64,000 bases of DNA, from positions 4,526,001-4,590,000 of the forward strand of contig NC_009441.1 of the NCBI RefSeq assembly GCF_000016645.1, read 5' to 3'. Origin of the DNA: Flavobacterium johnsoniae UW101. GTDB lineage: Bacteria; Bacteroidota; Bacteroidia; Flavobacteriales; Flavobacteriaceae. Both the position numbers and the translations under genes were made by a program. Shown here piece after piece: positions 17,366 through 28,300 of this stretch (within the stretch, counting starts at the first letter, position 1; every line of letters begins with the position of its first letter). A model generated the notes under the pieces. The model did no database searches. It saw only the letters and a list, made by a program, of their open reading frames with translations, and had not been told where the DNA came from.

Positions 17366-19087
17366 ATGGAAAACTACTTACACGGCTTACTTGACGAAGA
17401 CAATGACATTATTATCCAGCAGTACTTAAAGTACATTGACCAGGGAATCCCGCCTACGGATAAACCAAAAGACGTATTAATTATTGGTGCCGGAATGGCT
17501 GGAATGGTAGCAGCAGGTATGTTAAAACAAGCTGGCCATAATGTTACTATAATCGAATCAAACACCCGAGTGGGCGGCAGAATCAAGACTTTTAGGAACT
17601 CTAAAGACAAAAAATATTTTGAAGATGATAGTGTCTATGGTGAAGCTGGTGCAATGCGCATCCCAACCATACATCAAATGGTGCTCAAATACATCGATAA
17701 ACTCGGACTCAAAACGGAGCCATTTTATTATCTGTCTGTTGACAAAAAACAAGCAATCGCACATCAAGCAGACCCTTCTAAACCTGAGCCTGAGGTGACC
17801 AGAAATTCCCTTTTTTATGTTAACCGCAAACGTGTTGTTCAAAATGAATATATTCCAAAAGATACAACTAAGGTCGTTGATGTAAACAAACTGCTGGACT
17901 TTCATTTGAGCAGCAGTGAAAACATGCGTGCCGACCAGTTAATGGCTAATCTTATTAATCCTCTTAAAGCTTTTATTGCAGAAGATCCTGAGAAAAACTG
18001 GCCTTTGCTTATTGAGCGTTACGGAGAATATTCGATGCGTCGTTTTTTAAAGGAAAATTCGATGTATTCAGAGAACGCCATCGAGATGATTGGGGTTATG
18101 CAGAATCTGGAGTCCAGAATGGCTTATGACTTTATCCAGAGTTTTATTGAACAGAATATCATCAAAGATTCTACTCGCTTTTTGGAAATTGTCGGAGGAA
18201 GCGATCTGCTGCCAAATGCACTCTTCAAAGCTCACAGTCTGGAAGAAAACACCTATTTTGACTGCAGGATGACTAAAATGATGCTCGTTAACGATAAGGT
18301 GAAGGTTGAGGTGGATATTGAGGTGCAGCGTGACTTTCAATTTTATGAAGATGCAGGATTCAAAGCCTTAAAAACACCTGTTAGTGACCTGGAATTTGAT
18401 GAAATAATTGTCACAATACCGTTTTCAGCTTTAAGACATGTGTATGTAACACCACAGTTCAAGCAGCTTAAAAGAAAAGCGATCCGCGAACTGCATTATG
18501 ATTCTGCAACTAAAATACTGCTGGAATTTCGCGAGAAATGGTGGCAGGAAGAACCTTATAATATTGTTGGCGGCGGTACGATTACTGATTTTTCAAACCG
18601 TTTCACCTATTACCCGAGCAATGACTTAGGCAGTAACGGACATGGCGTTGTATTAGCATCCTACTGCTGGTCTGATGAAGCAAGCCGCTGGGATTCTATG
18701 GATGACGATGACAGGTATTTTTATGCACTTAAGAACCTGGCCATTATGCACTCTGATGATAAAAAGGAACAGCAGCGTATTATCGACCTTGCCGTAATCA
18801 GCTCGAGCATTAAGGAGCGCAAGTACAAAAACGGAAAATTAATTGGCGGCGCAACACAAAGCTGGATGCGCGACCCGTATGCTTATGGTGAAGCCGCAAT
18901 CTTTAATCCGGGACAATTGCACTTATTGCAGCGCCATATCATCTCAACTGAATGGAATGGAAAAGCACATTTTGCAGGTGAGCATACTTCTCTGAAACAT
19001 GCCTGGATTGAAGGTGCAATTGAATCTGGAATCCGCACCGCGCTTGAAGTCAACGAAAATACTGGTAACCTTAATAACCCGATTTAA
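17366..19087 (+). CDS. Flavin amine oxidase (L-amino acid oxidase-like)
   Basis: A 573-aa FAD enzyme. The dinucleotide-binding motif is [15 protein letters not shown] at about residues 38-52, followed by the ESNTRVGGR fingerprint of amine oxidases and GEAGAMRIP. The C-terminal FAD contact is [20 protein letters not shown]. No signal peptide is present. The family includes L-amino acid oxidases and tryptophan 2-monooxygenase. The next gene starts 1 bp after its stop and encodes a 2-keto acid decarboxylase, which fits an oxidase yielding a 2-keto acid better than a monooxygenase yielding an amide. The substrate amino acid is not determined; an aromatic one is a guess. Confidence 0.9.
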   Translation: MENYLHGLLDEDNDIIIQQYLKYIDQGIPPTDKPKDVLIIGAGMAGMVAAGMLKQAGHNVTIIESNTRVGGRIKTFRNSKDKKYFEDDSVYGEAGAMRIPTIHQMVLKYIDKLGLKTEPFYYLSVDKKQAIAHQADPSKPEPEVTRNSLFYVNRKRVVQNEYIPKDTTKVVDVNKLLDFHLSSSENMRADQLMANLINPLKAFIAEDPEKNWPLLIERYGEYSMRRFLKENSMYSENAIEMIGVMQNLESRMAYDFIQSFIEQNIIKDSTRFLEIVGGSDLLPNALFKAHSLEENTYFDCRMTKMMLVNDKVKVEVDIEVQRDFQFYEDAGFKALKTPVSDLEFDEIIVTIPFSALRHVYVTPQFKQLKRKAIRELHYDSATKILLEFREKWWQEEPYNIVGGGTITDFSNRFTYYPSNDLGSNGHGVVLASYCWSDEASRWDSMDDDDRYFYALKNLAIMHSDDKKEQQRIIDLAVISSSIKERKYKNGKLIGGATQSWMRDPYAYGEAAIFNPGQLHLLQRHIISTEWNGKAHFAGEHTSLKHAWIEGAIESGIRTALEVNENTGNLNNPI

Positions 19088-19088
19088 G

Positions 19089-20849
19089 ATGGGACAGAAA
19101 AAAATATCCGTTGCAAAATACCTGCAGATACGTCTTGAACAATTAGGATTAACACATTTATTTGGGATTGCAGGCAATTATACTGCACCCTTTTTAAATA
19201 CAATTCACGAAGATAAAAATGCGAAAATTAAAATCGTTAACGACACAAATGAAATAAATGCCGGACACTGTACTGATGCCTATGCACGTCAAAACGGTTT
19301 CGCTGCAGTAGCGGTAACCTATGGCGTAGGCGCATTTACACTGCTTAATTCAGTTGCAGGTTCTTATGTAGAGCATTGTCCCGTGCTTGTTATTAATGGA
19401 GGGCCTACCAACAAAGACCAGCAGCGAAGCCTGGTTCAGGGTATGCTGGCATCACATATGACGGGAGACATGTATAGTAATATCAATGTTTTTCGAAACG
19501 TTACCGTTGCAGCAGAACAAATTACGGGTTCATCTGATGCTCCTTACAAAATTGATTCCGTACTGAATGCCTGTATTTTATATGGAAGACCGGTTTATCT
19601 AGAAGTTTTTGAAGATGCCTGGCGAATGGAATGCAATCCGCCTGACGCTCCATTAGCAGAAAGAGAAGTATCTAAATGTCAATCAAGTGCACGCAAGGCT
19701 GCTAAAAGAGTAGCTGCAATGGCACAGGGCAAAGAAATTATTTTCTGGGGAGGAATTGAGATCCAGCGCTATGGTATTCAAAAAGAATTTTTGGATTTGA
19801 TTGAAACAACCGATACAGAATTTGTGACCTCAATACTTGGAAAATCAATTGTGTCGGAAAACCATCCTAAGTTCAAAGGCGTTTTTAACGGTAAGGCATC
19901 GCCAAAAGATGTCAAGGAAAAATTCGAAAAAGCCCAGCTTAAAATCGGCCTTGGCGTATGGACCACAGGCAAAAACCTGGGTGGTTTTGATGTTTGGAAA
20001 GATGATACTGTACTTGCCAATCACAGCGGTGTAAGGATTGGCGCCTCTTACATCGCCAATGTATCGTTGCGGGATTTTATGATATTTCTAAAAGAAGAAC
20101 TTACTAAAGTTAAATTTAGTGCTTATGAAATGTATGACGCAGAACAGCTGCCTGAATCATTTTTTGTAGCGGATCAAAGCATTAGAAAAAATGCGAAACC
20201 AACGCTTACTTATGATACCTTTTTCAAACGGATCAATACTTTTATTGACGAAAGGCATATAGTAGTGGCAGATGCCGGTTTTCCTTTATTGGGTGCACAG
20301 GGAATTCGTATTGCAGAACCAAATGGATTTGTAGCGCAGGCATCATGGCTTTCGATAGGTTATTCCGTTCCCGCCGCCACCGGAATAAAATGTGCCAGAC
20401 CAGATAAAAGACCCGTAGTATTTGTTGGAGACGGTGCTTTTCAGGAAACATGCCAAGCTATATCTACACAGAATAAACTAAAACACGATACGGTTGTATT
20501 TGTTTTGGATAATGGAATTTATGGTATTGAACAAATGCTTGTTAATCCAAATCCTTTTCGCGGTGCAGAAAAGGTTGAATACAGCATTCCCGATCTAAAC
20601 GATATTTATGATTACAACCAGATGCACCGTTGGAAATATGCAAAACTTGTTGATGTATTTGGAGGCAGAGGTTTTGAAGTCAGCACTCTCGACGAACTTA
20701 ACGAAGTTTTAAAACATCTTGAGAACATTAAAGAAAATACTATCGTTCATGTAAACATTCCTAAAACATCTATTCCTGAATCAATTGCTTATAAGACAGA
20801 GGAGCCTGGAGAAGATGAATTTCTGGATAAAGACTGGAGTTTATGTTAA
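19089..20849 (+). CDS. TPP-dependent 2-keto acid decarboxylase
   Basis: A 586-aa protein of the pyruvate/indolepyruvate decarboxylase family. It has an N-terminal PYR domain with the catalytic Glu in TNEINAGH, a middle domain, and a C-terminal PP domain with the TPP motif GDGAFQETCQAIST...DNG. In place of the usual His-His pair of this family I read ASHMTGD, so the first His appears to be Ser. The start is the ATG at 19089, one base after the oxidase stop; the longer open frame upstream overlaps the oxidase. With the oxidase it should convert an amino acid to keto acid and then to an aldehyde. Confidence 0.88.
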   Translation: MGQKKISVAKYLQIRLEQLGLTHLFGIAGNYTAPFLNTIHEDKNAKIKIVNDTNEINAGHCTDAYARQNGFAAVAVTYGVGAFTLLNSVAGSYVEHCPVLVINGGPTNKDQQRSLVQGMLASHMTGDMYSNINVFRNVTVAAEQITGSSDAPYKIDSVLNACILYGRPVYLEVFEDAWRMECNPPDAPLAEREVSKCQSSARKAAKRVAAMAQGKEIIFWGGIEIQRYGIQKEFLDLIETTDTEFVTSILGKSIVSENHPKFKGVFNGKASPKDVKEKFEKAQLKIGLGVWTTGKNLGGFDVWKDDTVLANHSGVRIGASYIANVSLRDFMIFLKEELTKVKFSAYEMYDAEQLPESFFVADQSIRKNAKPTLTYDTFFKRINTFIDERHIVVADAGFPLLGAQGIRIAEPNGFVAQASWLSIGYSVPAATGIKCARPDKRPVVFVGDGAFQETCQAISTQNKLKHDTVVFVLDNGIYGIEQMLVNPNPFRGAEKVEYSIPDLNDIYDYNQMHRWKYAKLVDVFGGRGFEVSTLDELNEVLKHLENIKENTIVHVNIPKTSIPESIAYKTEEPGEDEFLDKDWSLC

Positions 20850-20882
20850 TTTCAAAATAGGCACATTTTAAAATTATTCAAC

Positions 20883-20930
20883 CGGCAGAAACATACTTTT
20901 TACCGAATGAACTTAATACATTTTCTGCCG
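20883..20930. repeat. Inverted repeat after the decarboxylase
   Basis: CGGCAGAAA at 20883-20891 pairs with 20922-20930. Related words (GGCAGAAAC, ACTTAATACA) recur at about 20978-20995. No T-run follows the stem. It may be a processed 3' end or a small repeat. Confidence 0.4.
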
Positions 20931-21104
20931 CAAAAGCTAAGGCGAATTTTAAAAATAAACGCCAGCATGTCTTTTGTGGCAGAAACTTAATACACTGCTT
21001 AATTGGAAAAAGCAGGACTTTGATGAAATGAAAGTCTTAGTTGAGGAAAAATTTAAGCAGATAAAAAAACTTTACCAATTTCAAACCAATAAACCATCAC
21101 AGGA

Positions 21105-21557
21105 CTATCCATACATATTTTTTATTTCTGACATAACAAAGGTACTTTGGGTACTCCCTATACTTTCAACTGAGCCTAATTTGTTAAATACAAAATCCTG
21201 ATAATGCTTCATATCTTTGGCAGAAACTTTCATTAAAAAATCGTAATCTCCTGAGATATTGTAACATTCTACAATTTCTTCTATTTTCATAATATCACTA
21301 ACAAACTGATTCCCAATATTACGATCGTGCTGTTTAAGTTTGATATTACAGAAAACGATAAATCCCCTGTTTAGTTTTTCTGCATCCAGCAGAGCTATAT
21401 ATTTCTTAATATAACCGTTGTTTTCTAATCTTTTAATACGCTCAAAAACAGGTGATGCCGAAAGATTTACCATTTTGGCCAGTTCTTTCACAGTATATTT
21501 AGAATTATCGTGAAGTATATTTAGTAATTGAAGATCAACATCGTCTATCTGCTCCAT
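21105..21557 (-). CDS. Lrp/AsnC-family transcriptional regulator
   Basis: A 150-aa protein. It has an N-terminal helix-turn-helix (YTVKELAKMVNLSASPVFERIKRLENNGYI), then a RAM ligand-binding domain with IVECYNISGDYDFLMKV, typical for Lrp proteins that sense amino acids. It is convergent with the oxidase/decarboxylase operon and divergent from the transporter at 21721. Either could be its target, and amino acid sensing would suit the oxidase operon. I see no defined operator. Confidence 0.9.
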   Translation of the reverse strand: MEQIDDVDLQLLNILHDNSKYTVKELAKMVNLSASPVFERIKRLENNGYIKKYIALLDAEKLNRGFIVFCNIKLKQHDRNIGNQFVSDIMKIEEIVECYNISGDYDFLMKVSAKDMKHYQDFVFNKLGSVESIGSTQSTFVMSEIKNMYG

Positions 21558-21681
21558 AGAATATTTTACTTAAAAAAGGTTAAATTAATTTACAAAAAAG
21601 AATAATAATCTTCAAATGTAACAAAAAACAACATAAAAACCTTATTTTAATAAAACCAAAGATTTAATGACCTTCAAAATA

Positions 21682-21689
21682 TACTTTTG
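21682..21689 (+). promoter_or_regulatory. -7 promoter element for the SBF-like transporter
   Basis: TACTTTTG matches the Bacteroidota -7 consensus TAnnTTTG and lies 31 bp before the start at 21721. No clear -33 TTG is seen at the expected distance, so a regulator may assist. Confidence 0.5.
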
Positions 21690-21720
21690 CAGTATAAAAA
21701 TCTATTAAAATAAGAGCACA

Positions 21721-22713
21721 TTGAAAAAGTTATTAGAAGTATTAAGTAAAGCAGGTTTCGACGGTTTCCTGTTAATGATAGGCACCATGATCCTGCTGGC
21801 TTATTTTTTGCCGAAGCCGGGCATAATCAAAGAACCTGTTTCGCTGGAAGAGATTGCCAATGCAGGTGTATCGTTGATTTTCTTTTTTTATGGCCTGCGC
21901 CTGAGTGTTGAGAAATTAAAAGCCGGACTTGCCAACTTGAAAATGCACATTGTCGTTCAGTTCACAACCTTTTTGTTTTTTCCGCTTATCGTTTTGGCAT
22001 TTCGCCCTTTGTTTATCAACGCAGGTTTTGAGCTGCTTTGGCTGGGTGTATTCTTTCTGGCAGCTTTACCATCCACAGTTTCCTCTTCAGTGGTCATGGT
22101 TTCTATTGCTAAGGGCAACATTCCCGCAGCTATTTTCAATGCGAGTATTTCCAGTTTGATCGGAGTAATCGTTACACCGCTCTGGGTTGGATTGTTCATA
22201 GCTTCTGCAACAGGCGATTTTGATGTCACTGATATCGTAATAAAGTTGGTTTTTCAAGTCTTATTGCCTGTCATCATTGGCATCAGCCTCAACTCTCGTT
22301 TTGGAGCCATTGCTGAAAAATACAAGAAACAGCTCAAATATTTCGACCAGGCTATCATCCTTACCATCATTTACACATCGTTTTGTAAGTCATTCACACA
22401 ACATCTTTTCGAAGGTTTCACAGCCCTTGAGCTTGCGGGACTCGCTGCAGGAATGATGGTCTTGTTTTTTGCCGTATTCCTTTGTGTCGGGCTTCTCAGC
22501 CGCTTACTTGGTTTTTCGGATGAAGATCGTATTACGGTTTTATTTTGCGGATCTAAAAAGTCGTTGGTACACGGCACCGTCATGTCAAAAGTGCTTTTTC
22601 AGCACAGTACTATCACCGGTATCGTATTGTTGCCGCTTATGATTTATCATGCCTTGCAATTGATTGCTGCAAGTATCATCGCTCAGGGTATGGCTCGACG
22701 AAAAAAAGTATAA
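21721..22713 (+). CDS. Bile acid:sodium symporter-like transporter (SBF-like)
   Basis: A 330-aa integral membrane protein with about ten hydrophobic segments. ALPSTVSSSVVMVSIAKGNIPAAIFNASISS and CGSKKSLVHGTVMSKVLF are typical of the SBF-like/SLC10A7-related group, whose substrates are poorly known. The start codon is TTG at 21721, with no ATG in a better place before the first membrane segment. It is divergent from the Lrp regulator. Confidence 0.88.
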   Translation: MKKLLEVLSKAGFDGFLLMIGTMILLAYFLPKPGIIKEPVSLEEIANAGVSLIFFFYGLRLSVEKLKAGLANLKMHIVVQFTTFLFFPLIVLAFRPLFINAGFELLWLGVFFLAALPSTVSSSVVMVSIAKGNIPAAIFNASISSLIGVIVTPLWVGLFIASATGDFDVTDIVIKLVFQVLLPVIIGISLNSRFGAIAEKYKKQLKYFDQAIILTIIYTSFCKSFTQHLFEGFTALELAGLAAGMMVLFFAVFLCVGLLSRLLGFSDEDRITVLFCGSKKSLVHGTVMSKVLFQHSTITGIVLLPLMIYHALQLIAASIIAQGMARRKKV

Positions 22714-22732
22714 TTTTAAGAGCCAGTTGTTA

Positions 22733-22760
22733 GTCCGTAGAGTATCTTAACTCTACGGAC
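22733..22760. terminator. Stable hairpin between convergent genes
   Basis: GTCCGTAGAGT (22733-22743) pairs perfectly with 22750-22760. It lies 20 bp after the transporter stop. No T-run follows directly on the plus strand; on the minus strand a T-tract precedes the stem. Its action as a terminator is likely but not canonical. Confidence 0.5.
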
Positions 22761-22806
22761 AGAGGGAGTTAAAAAAAAAGCTCCATTTTATAATTAATAC
22801 ATTGAA

Positions 22807-23838
22807 TTAAACAGCAAGTTCTCTGCGTATAATTTCTGCTCCTGCGCTTAAAGCATTTAACTTCCCTATGGCTACATTTCGGGATAATGGAGCCATACCA
22901 CAGTTTGTACTAGGGTAAAGATTTTCGACATCTACGAACTCAAGAGCTTTTCGCAGGGTATCAGCTACTTCTTCTGGTGTTTCGATAGTGTTTGTTGCCA
23001 CATCAATTGCACCAACCATTACTTTTTTACCACGAACAAGTTCCATTAAATTAAAAGGTACACGTGAGTTATGACATTCTAATGACACAATATCAATATT
23101 AGATTTTTGAATTTTTGGGAAAATTTCTTCGTATTGACGCCATTCAGAACCCAATGTCTTTTTCCAATCAGTATTTGCTTGTATTCCATAACCGTAACAA
23201 ATATGTACTGCAGTTTCGCAGTTTAAGCCTTCAATAGCTCTTTCTAATACTGCCATTCCCCAATCGTTTACTTCATCAAAAAATACATTAAATGCAGGTT
23301 CATCAAACTGAATAATATCTACTCCCGCATCTTGAAGTTCTCTTGCTTCTTGATTGAGCGCTTTTGCAAATTCCCACGCCAATTTTTCCCTGTTTTTGTA
23401 ATGGTCATCGTATAAGGTATCTACCATTGTCATCGGACCTGGCAATGCCCATTTTATAGGTTTATTAGTCTGTTTACGTAAAAATTTAGCATCTTCAACA
23501 AAAACTGCTTTTTGACGTGCAACTTCACCAACAACAACAGGAACACTCGCATCATAACGGTTACGAATTTTTACAATTTTACGATTTTCAAAATCTACAC
23601 CGCTTAAATGCTCGATAAAAGTAGTTACAAAATGCTGGCGTGTCTGCTCACCATCACAAATTATATCAACCCCAGCCAATTGTTGTTGATGCAAAGAAAT
23701 GCGCAAAGCATCTTGTTTCCCTTCAAGTAACTGATCTCCTTCTAATTTCCAAGGTGACCAAAGTTTTTCAGGTGGCGCAAGCCAGGCAGGTTTGGGCAGA
23801 CTTCCAACAATTGAGGTGGGTAATAATAATTTCTTCAT
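22807..23838 (-). CDS. mesD: Folate-independent methionine synthase MesD (core-MetE family)
   Basis: A 343-aa protein corresponding to the C-terminal catalytic barrel of cobalamin-independent methionine synthase, without the N-terminal folate-binding half of MetE. Zinc ligands are visible as HICYG, the Glu in SLECHNSR, and the Cys in STNCGM. QFDEPAF is the family motif at the homocysteine site. The gene follows a DUF1852 gene (mesX) after 33 bp, the hallmark arrangement of the MesD type, which is known to need MesX and oxygen and has an unidentified methyl donor. It should methylate homocysteine to methionine. Confidence 0.88.
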   Translation of the reverse strand: MKKLLLPTSIVGSLPKPAWLAPPEKLWSPWKLEGDQLLEGKQDALRISLHQQQLAGVDIICDGEQTRQHFVTTFIEHLSGVDFENRKIVKIRNRYDASVPVVVGEVARQKAVFVEDAKFLRKQTNKPIKWALPGPMTMVDTLYDDHYKNREKLAWEFAKALNQEARELQDAGVDIIQFDEPAFNVFFDEVNDWGMAVLERAIEGLNCETAVHICYGYGIQANTDWKKTLGSEWRQYEEIFPKIQKSNIDIVSLECHNSRVPFNLMELVRGKKVMVGAIDVATNTIETPEEVADTLRKALEFVDVENLYPSTNCGMAPLSRNVAIGKLNALSAGAEIIRRELAV

Positions 23839-23871
23839 AATAAAATAATTTTAATGTGTTGTTGTAATTAA

Positions 23872-24924
23872 TTAAAGGGAAAAATCAGCAGACCATTGTT
23901 CCAGTAGATTTTTGTAAGGCTTAATGAAATGCTCTTCTGCATATTTACCCTGTTCTACAGCCAGTCGGCTGCGCTCTTCGCGGTCATAATCCACGCGAGT
24001 CAGCGAAAAATCTTCGTGTTTAAGACTAGGTTGATAGATTTTCCCAGCTACTGAATTTGCATTGTAAATTTCAGGGCGATAAATCTTCTGGAAAGTCTCC
24101 ATAGTGCTGATTGAGCTGATTAGTCCCAAATCAGTATAATCAGCAAGCAGATCTCCGGAATGATAAAAAGCCATTGGTGCCGCACTGTTCTGAGGCATGA
24201 AAAAACGAACTTTTAAGCCCATTTTAGAGAAATATTCATCAGTGAGAGAATACTCATTCTGCAGATACTCAAAACCCAGAACCGGATGCTGATACTCGGT
24301 GCGGGTATAAGTTTTGTTGCTAGATACACTTAGGCAAATGATAGGTGACATCTTAAAGTGCTCTTTATAAGTGACTGAATTCACAAAGCACTTATAAAGT
24401 TTTCCGTGCAAATCACCAAAATCTTCAGGAATAGAAAAATTAGCTTTGTTTTTATTGTACTCAATCAACAAAATACTAAAATCATAATCACGAACATAAG
24501 AAGAGAAATTATTTCCGGCAATACCTTCAATACGCTCGCCAGTCTTATGGTCAAAAATATTCGTTTTTAAAACTTCAATCAACGGCAGAGTGTTACTACC
24601 ATTCTTATCATCAATATTCATCGTTACTGTGATGATTTCAAGTTCTACAAGGTAACGATCACCTTTTGGATTATCCAAATGAGCCAATGCATTAAATCGA
24701 TTGTTAATCATATTTAAGGCATTACGTAAGTTTTGCTGGCGATTAGCTCCTCTAGCCAAGTTTGCAAAATTGGTTGTCAAACGCGTTTGACTTGAGGGGT
24801 GATAGTTTTCATCTAAACAAGTGCTCTCTAATGTAAATGTAAAATCATTCTTTATTGCATTCTGGATGTTTTCAATATCTTGCTTTTCGTTTATTCTTAA
24901 ATCTTCTTGTACGTTCGCTTTCAT
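23872..24924 (-). CDS. mesX: MesX (DUF1852), partner of methionine synthase MesD
   Basis: A 350-aa protein of the DUF1852 family. I recognise the conserved stretch TTNFANLARG, then NRFNALAHLDNPKGDRY. Established work on other bacteria shows that MesX is required for MesD-dependent methionine synthesis, possibly to obtain the methyl group. I start at the ATG at 24924 rather than the TTG at 24957. It is the first gene of the mesX-mesD operon. I see no SAM riboswitch or leader peptide upstream. Confidence 0.88.
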   Translation of the reverse strand: MKANVQEDLRINEKQDIENIQNAIKNDFTFTLESTCLDENYHPSSQTRLTTNFANLARGANRQQNLRNALNMINNRFNALAHLDNPKGDRYLVELEIITVTMNIDDKNGSNTLPLIEVLKTNIFDHKTGERIEGIAGNNFSSYVRDYDFSILLIEYNKNKANFSIPEDFGDLHGKLYKCFVNSVTYKEHFKMSPIICLSVSSNKTYTRTEYQHPVLGFEYLQNEYSLTDEYFSKMGLKVRFFMPQNSAAPMAFYHSGDLLADYTDLGLISSISTMETFQKIYRPEIYNANSVAGKIYQPSLKHEDFSLTRVDYDREERSRLAVEQGKYAEEHFIKPYKNLLEQWSADFSL

Positions 24925-25356
24925 TTGATGATAACTTTTAGTTTTTTTACCTTGCAAATTTGAATATAAAAGACGAATTATTTTAGCAATGAGTAAAACT
25001 CAGATAAATATTCCTTTTACCAGTATATTTAAAGAATATTTATCTTTTCAAGAATACAATACTAAAAAAAACAGATAATTATTCTTTAGAGAAACTTAAA
25101 TATGATTGATTTGGAGTATATAGAATGTTCAAAAAGATGTGGAATTGATATCTTAAAATAATAAAATCAATTTATCTAAAAGAAAAGTAATCTTCCTTTG
25201 GAATCAGCTTTTTCAGTTACAAGCTTTTCAAAAAGACCAGCCAAATTCCTCCATTTACAAGGAAAACTTAAAATACCCTTTTGTTAATATTGTATTAACA
25301 CCTTCCTTCTTATATGTTATAATTTTGCCAAAAAATTTATAAACTTATACACCAAA
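24925..25356. other. Divergent intergenic region with candidate TonB-receptor promoter
   Basis: No gene seen. TAATTTTG at 25320-25327 matches the Bacteroidota -7 consensus and lies 29 bp before the TonB receptor start. A possible -33 is not clear. A 19-codon frame near 25101 looks accidental. Confidence 0.5.
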
Positions 25357-28300
25357 ATGAAAAAAACTCTATTTGTTTTGTTTATTCTTCTAACAACATT
25401 AGGACATGCGCAGGTAACTGGATCAGCTATGTCAGGTACTGTTAGATCAACCAAAGGAGAAGTACTTCCCGGAGCTACCGTAGAAATTATCCACAAACCT
25501 ACTGGTACAAAGTATTTTTCTACTTCTGATTATGACGGCGGTTATTCTGCACAAGGTTTAAGACCAGGCGGACCCTATACTGTTAAAGTTAGTTACGTAG
25601 GATATAAGACTTCTGAAATAACTGATATTAACGTTGGATTAGGAAGTAATTTAACGGTTAACATTAAAATTGAAGAGGAATCAAATGCCCTTCAAGAAGT
25701 TGTGGTTTCTACAAAATCAAAAGGAAACTTTAACAAAGGCCGAACTGGAGCATCACAACAGTTTTCAAACAGAGAAATTACAGCTGTTCCAGTATTAGGA
25801 TCAAGATCTGTAAACTCTGTAACAAAATACAACGCAAATGCTGGTGCCAATGGTACTTTTGGAGGACAGGATTCAAGATTGAACAATTTTACAATTGACG
25901 GTTCTGTTTTTAATAATGGATTCGGTCTGGGTTCAGAGTCACAAGCTGGAGGAAGAACAGGATCTACAGCAATTTCTTTAGACGCTATTGAGCAGCTGCA
26001 GGTAAACATTGCTCCTTTTGATATTCGTCAGTCTGGATTTTTAGGATCAGGTATCAATGCTGTAACCAGAAGTGGTACAAATGAGATTGAAGGGTCTGTT
26101 TACAATTCTTTCAGAAACAACAAAAAGACTTTTATTGGAACTCATCCTGGTAAAGATGTAACAATCAAACCTGGAACATTTAATGAAAAAATATGGGGAG
26201 CACGTGTTGGTGCGCCAATTATCAAAAACAAATTATTCTTTTTTGGTAACTTCGAAACTATCGAAAATACAAGCCCGGCTACTACTTGGACATCTACTGG
26301 CTCTCCGTCTGGAGGTTCGCAGATTTCTAATCCGACTTATACTGAAATGCAGACACTTTCAAATTACATGAAAGACAAATTTGGATATGAAACAGGTCCA
26401 TGGGAAAATTATGATGCAAATAAAACATCTAAAAAATTCTTAACTCGTATTGACTGGAATATCAACGATAATCATAAACTTACAGCTCGTTACGTATTCC
26501 ATAATTCATCTTCTGACGAATTAACTTCAAATTCAAACTCATTAGGTTTTGGAAACAGAAGAACAAGTGTATTGGCTATGTCTTATAAAAACAGCGGTTA
26601 TACCATTTTAGATAACACAAGATCTATTGTGGTAGAATTAAACAGTAAATTTGGAAACTCATGGTACAACAACTTTATTGCTGGTTATGACAAACAAATT
26701 GAAGACAGAGGGCTTCAAGGTGGCGGCTTATTTCCAACGATTGACATTAAGAATGGAGCAAATACTTATATTTCAGTTGGTTTAGATCCTTTTACACAAG
26801 GTAATAAACTTAGCTACTCTACTCTTCACTTTACAGATAATTTAACAAAGACTATCGGAAAACATTCTATTGTTTTAGGTGCTAATTTTGAATATTTCAA
26901 ATCAAGCAACTTGTTTTTCTCTGGTTCAAACGGAGTTTATGTATTTAACTCTTTAGCTGATTTTTATGCAGCTGCTGATCAATCTGCAGCAAATGGAGGT
27001 GCTCCGTCTTCGGCTACAGCAACTTCACCTGCACGTTTCCAATACAGATATTCTGCTTTACCTGGCGGTGAAGAACCATTGCAGATTTTAAAATCTAACA
27101 AACTTGATTTATATGCTCAAGATGAAATTAAATTGAGCGACAACTTTAAATTAAGCATTGGTCTTAGAGCTTCAAGAGTTTGGTTTGCTGATACAGCATT
27201 AGAGAATCCAACAGTAACTGCGATGACTTTTGCAAATGGAGAAAAATTCAATACAGGAGAGATGCCTGATGCACAATATTTATTTGAACCGAGAGTTGGT
27301 TTCAACTTGGATTTAAACGGGGATGCTTCTACATTACTACGCGGAGGTTCAGGAATTTTCACAGGAAGAGCTCCTTCAGTTTACCTTTCAAATCAAATTG
27401 GAAACAATGGTGTTCTTACAGGATTTGTTGATGTCAGCGGTGCTGCTTTGGCTGCAGGCGGATACGGTTTTACTCCTAGACCTGCACAATATTTTACACC
27501 AGAAACTCCAACCCTGCCTACAAGTTTTGATTTAGCTTTTACAGACAAAAAATTCAAATATCCTCAGGTTTGGAAAACAACAATGGCAGTTGATCAAAAA
27601 CTTCCTTTTGGTTTCGTAGGTACTGTTGAAGGAATCATCCAGAAAAACATTAATGCTATCAATTATTATAACGCAAATTTAGATGCACCAGTAGGAACTT
27701 TTGGAGGCCCTGACAACAGACCAAGATACTCTCGAAATGATGCAGGAACCAGAGTTAATGATAATGTTTCTAATGGAATTGTTTTAACAAACTCTGATAA
27801 AGGATACTTCTACTCTACTACTTTCAAATTAGAATATCCATATCAAAACGGTCTTTGGGGATCGATTGCTTATACACATTCTGAAGCTGCAGATTTAATT
27901 TCTCCGGGATCAATCGCATCTGGTTCATGGACTAGTGCAAGATCTATCAATGGAAATAATGACTTAGCTGTTTCGGCTTCAAATAACAATACACCGAATA
28001 GAATCGTTGGGGTACTTGGTTATAGAATTGAATATGGAAAAGGTTTAGGAGGTGCTACTTCTATTAACTTAGGTTATATTGGTGAACAGGCAAACCCATT
28101 TACGTATGCTTACGGAGGAGATATGAATGGAGACAGAGTAAATGGAAATGATCTTATGTACATACCAAACAGCGCTTCTGAAATTCGTTTCGCTCCATTA
28201 TCAGTTACTAATACTGTAAATGGTGCAAATGTTGTAACCACTTACACTGAAGCACAACAACAGGCTGCATTCGATGCTTACATTAACCAGGATAAATACC

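Noticed and set aside
18999..19088. Upstream extension of the decarboxylase frame by 30 codons
   Set aside because: It lies inside the oxidase gene; the ATG at 19089 gives the normal family N-terminus.
20974..21201. 75-codon plus-strand frame with TTG start
   Set aside because: It overlaps the 3' part of the Lrp gene in antisense and lacks an ATG. Its first 45 residues look somewhat protein-like, so a decayed gene fragment is possible, but not supportable.
24925..24957. TTG start adding 11 residues to MesX
   Set aside because: The ATG at 24924 is a better start and leaves the conserved domain complete.
24925..25356. Possible SAM or cobalamin riboswitch before mesX
   Set aside because: I looked for conserved riboswitch cores on the minus strand and saw none; no strong hairpin lies near the start.
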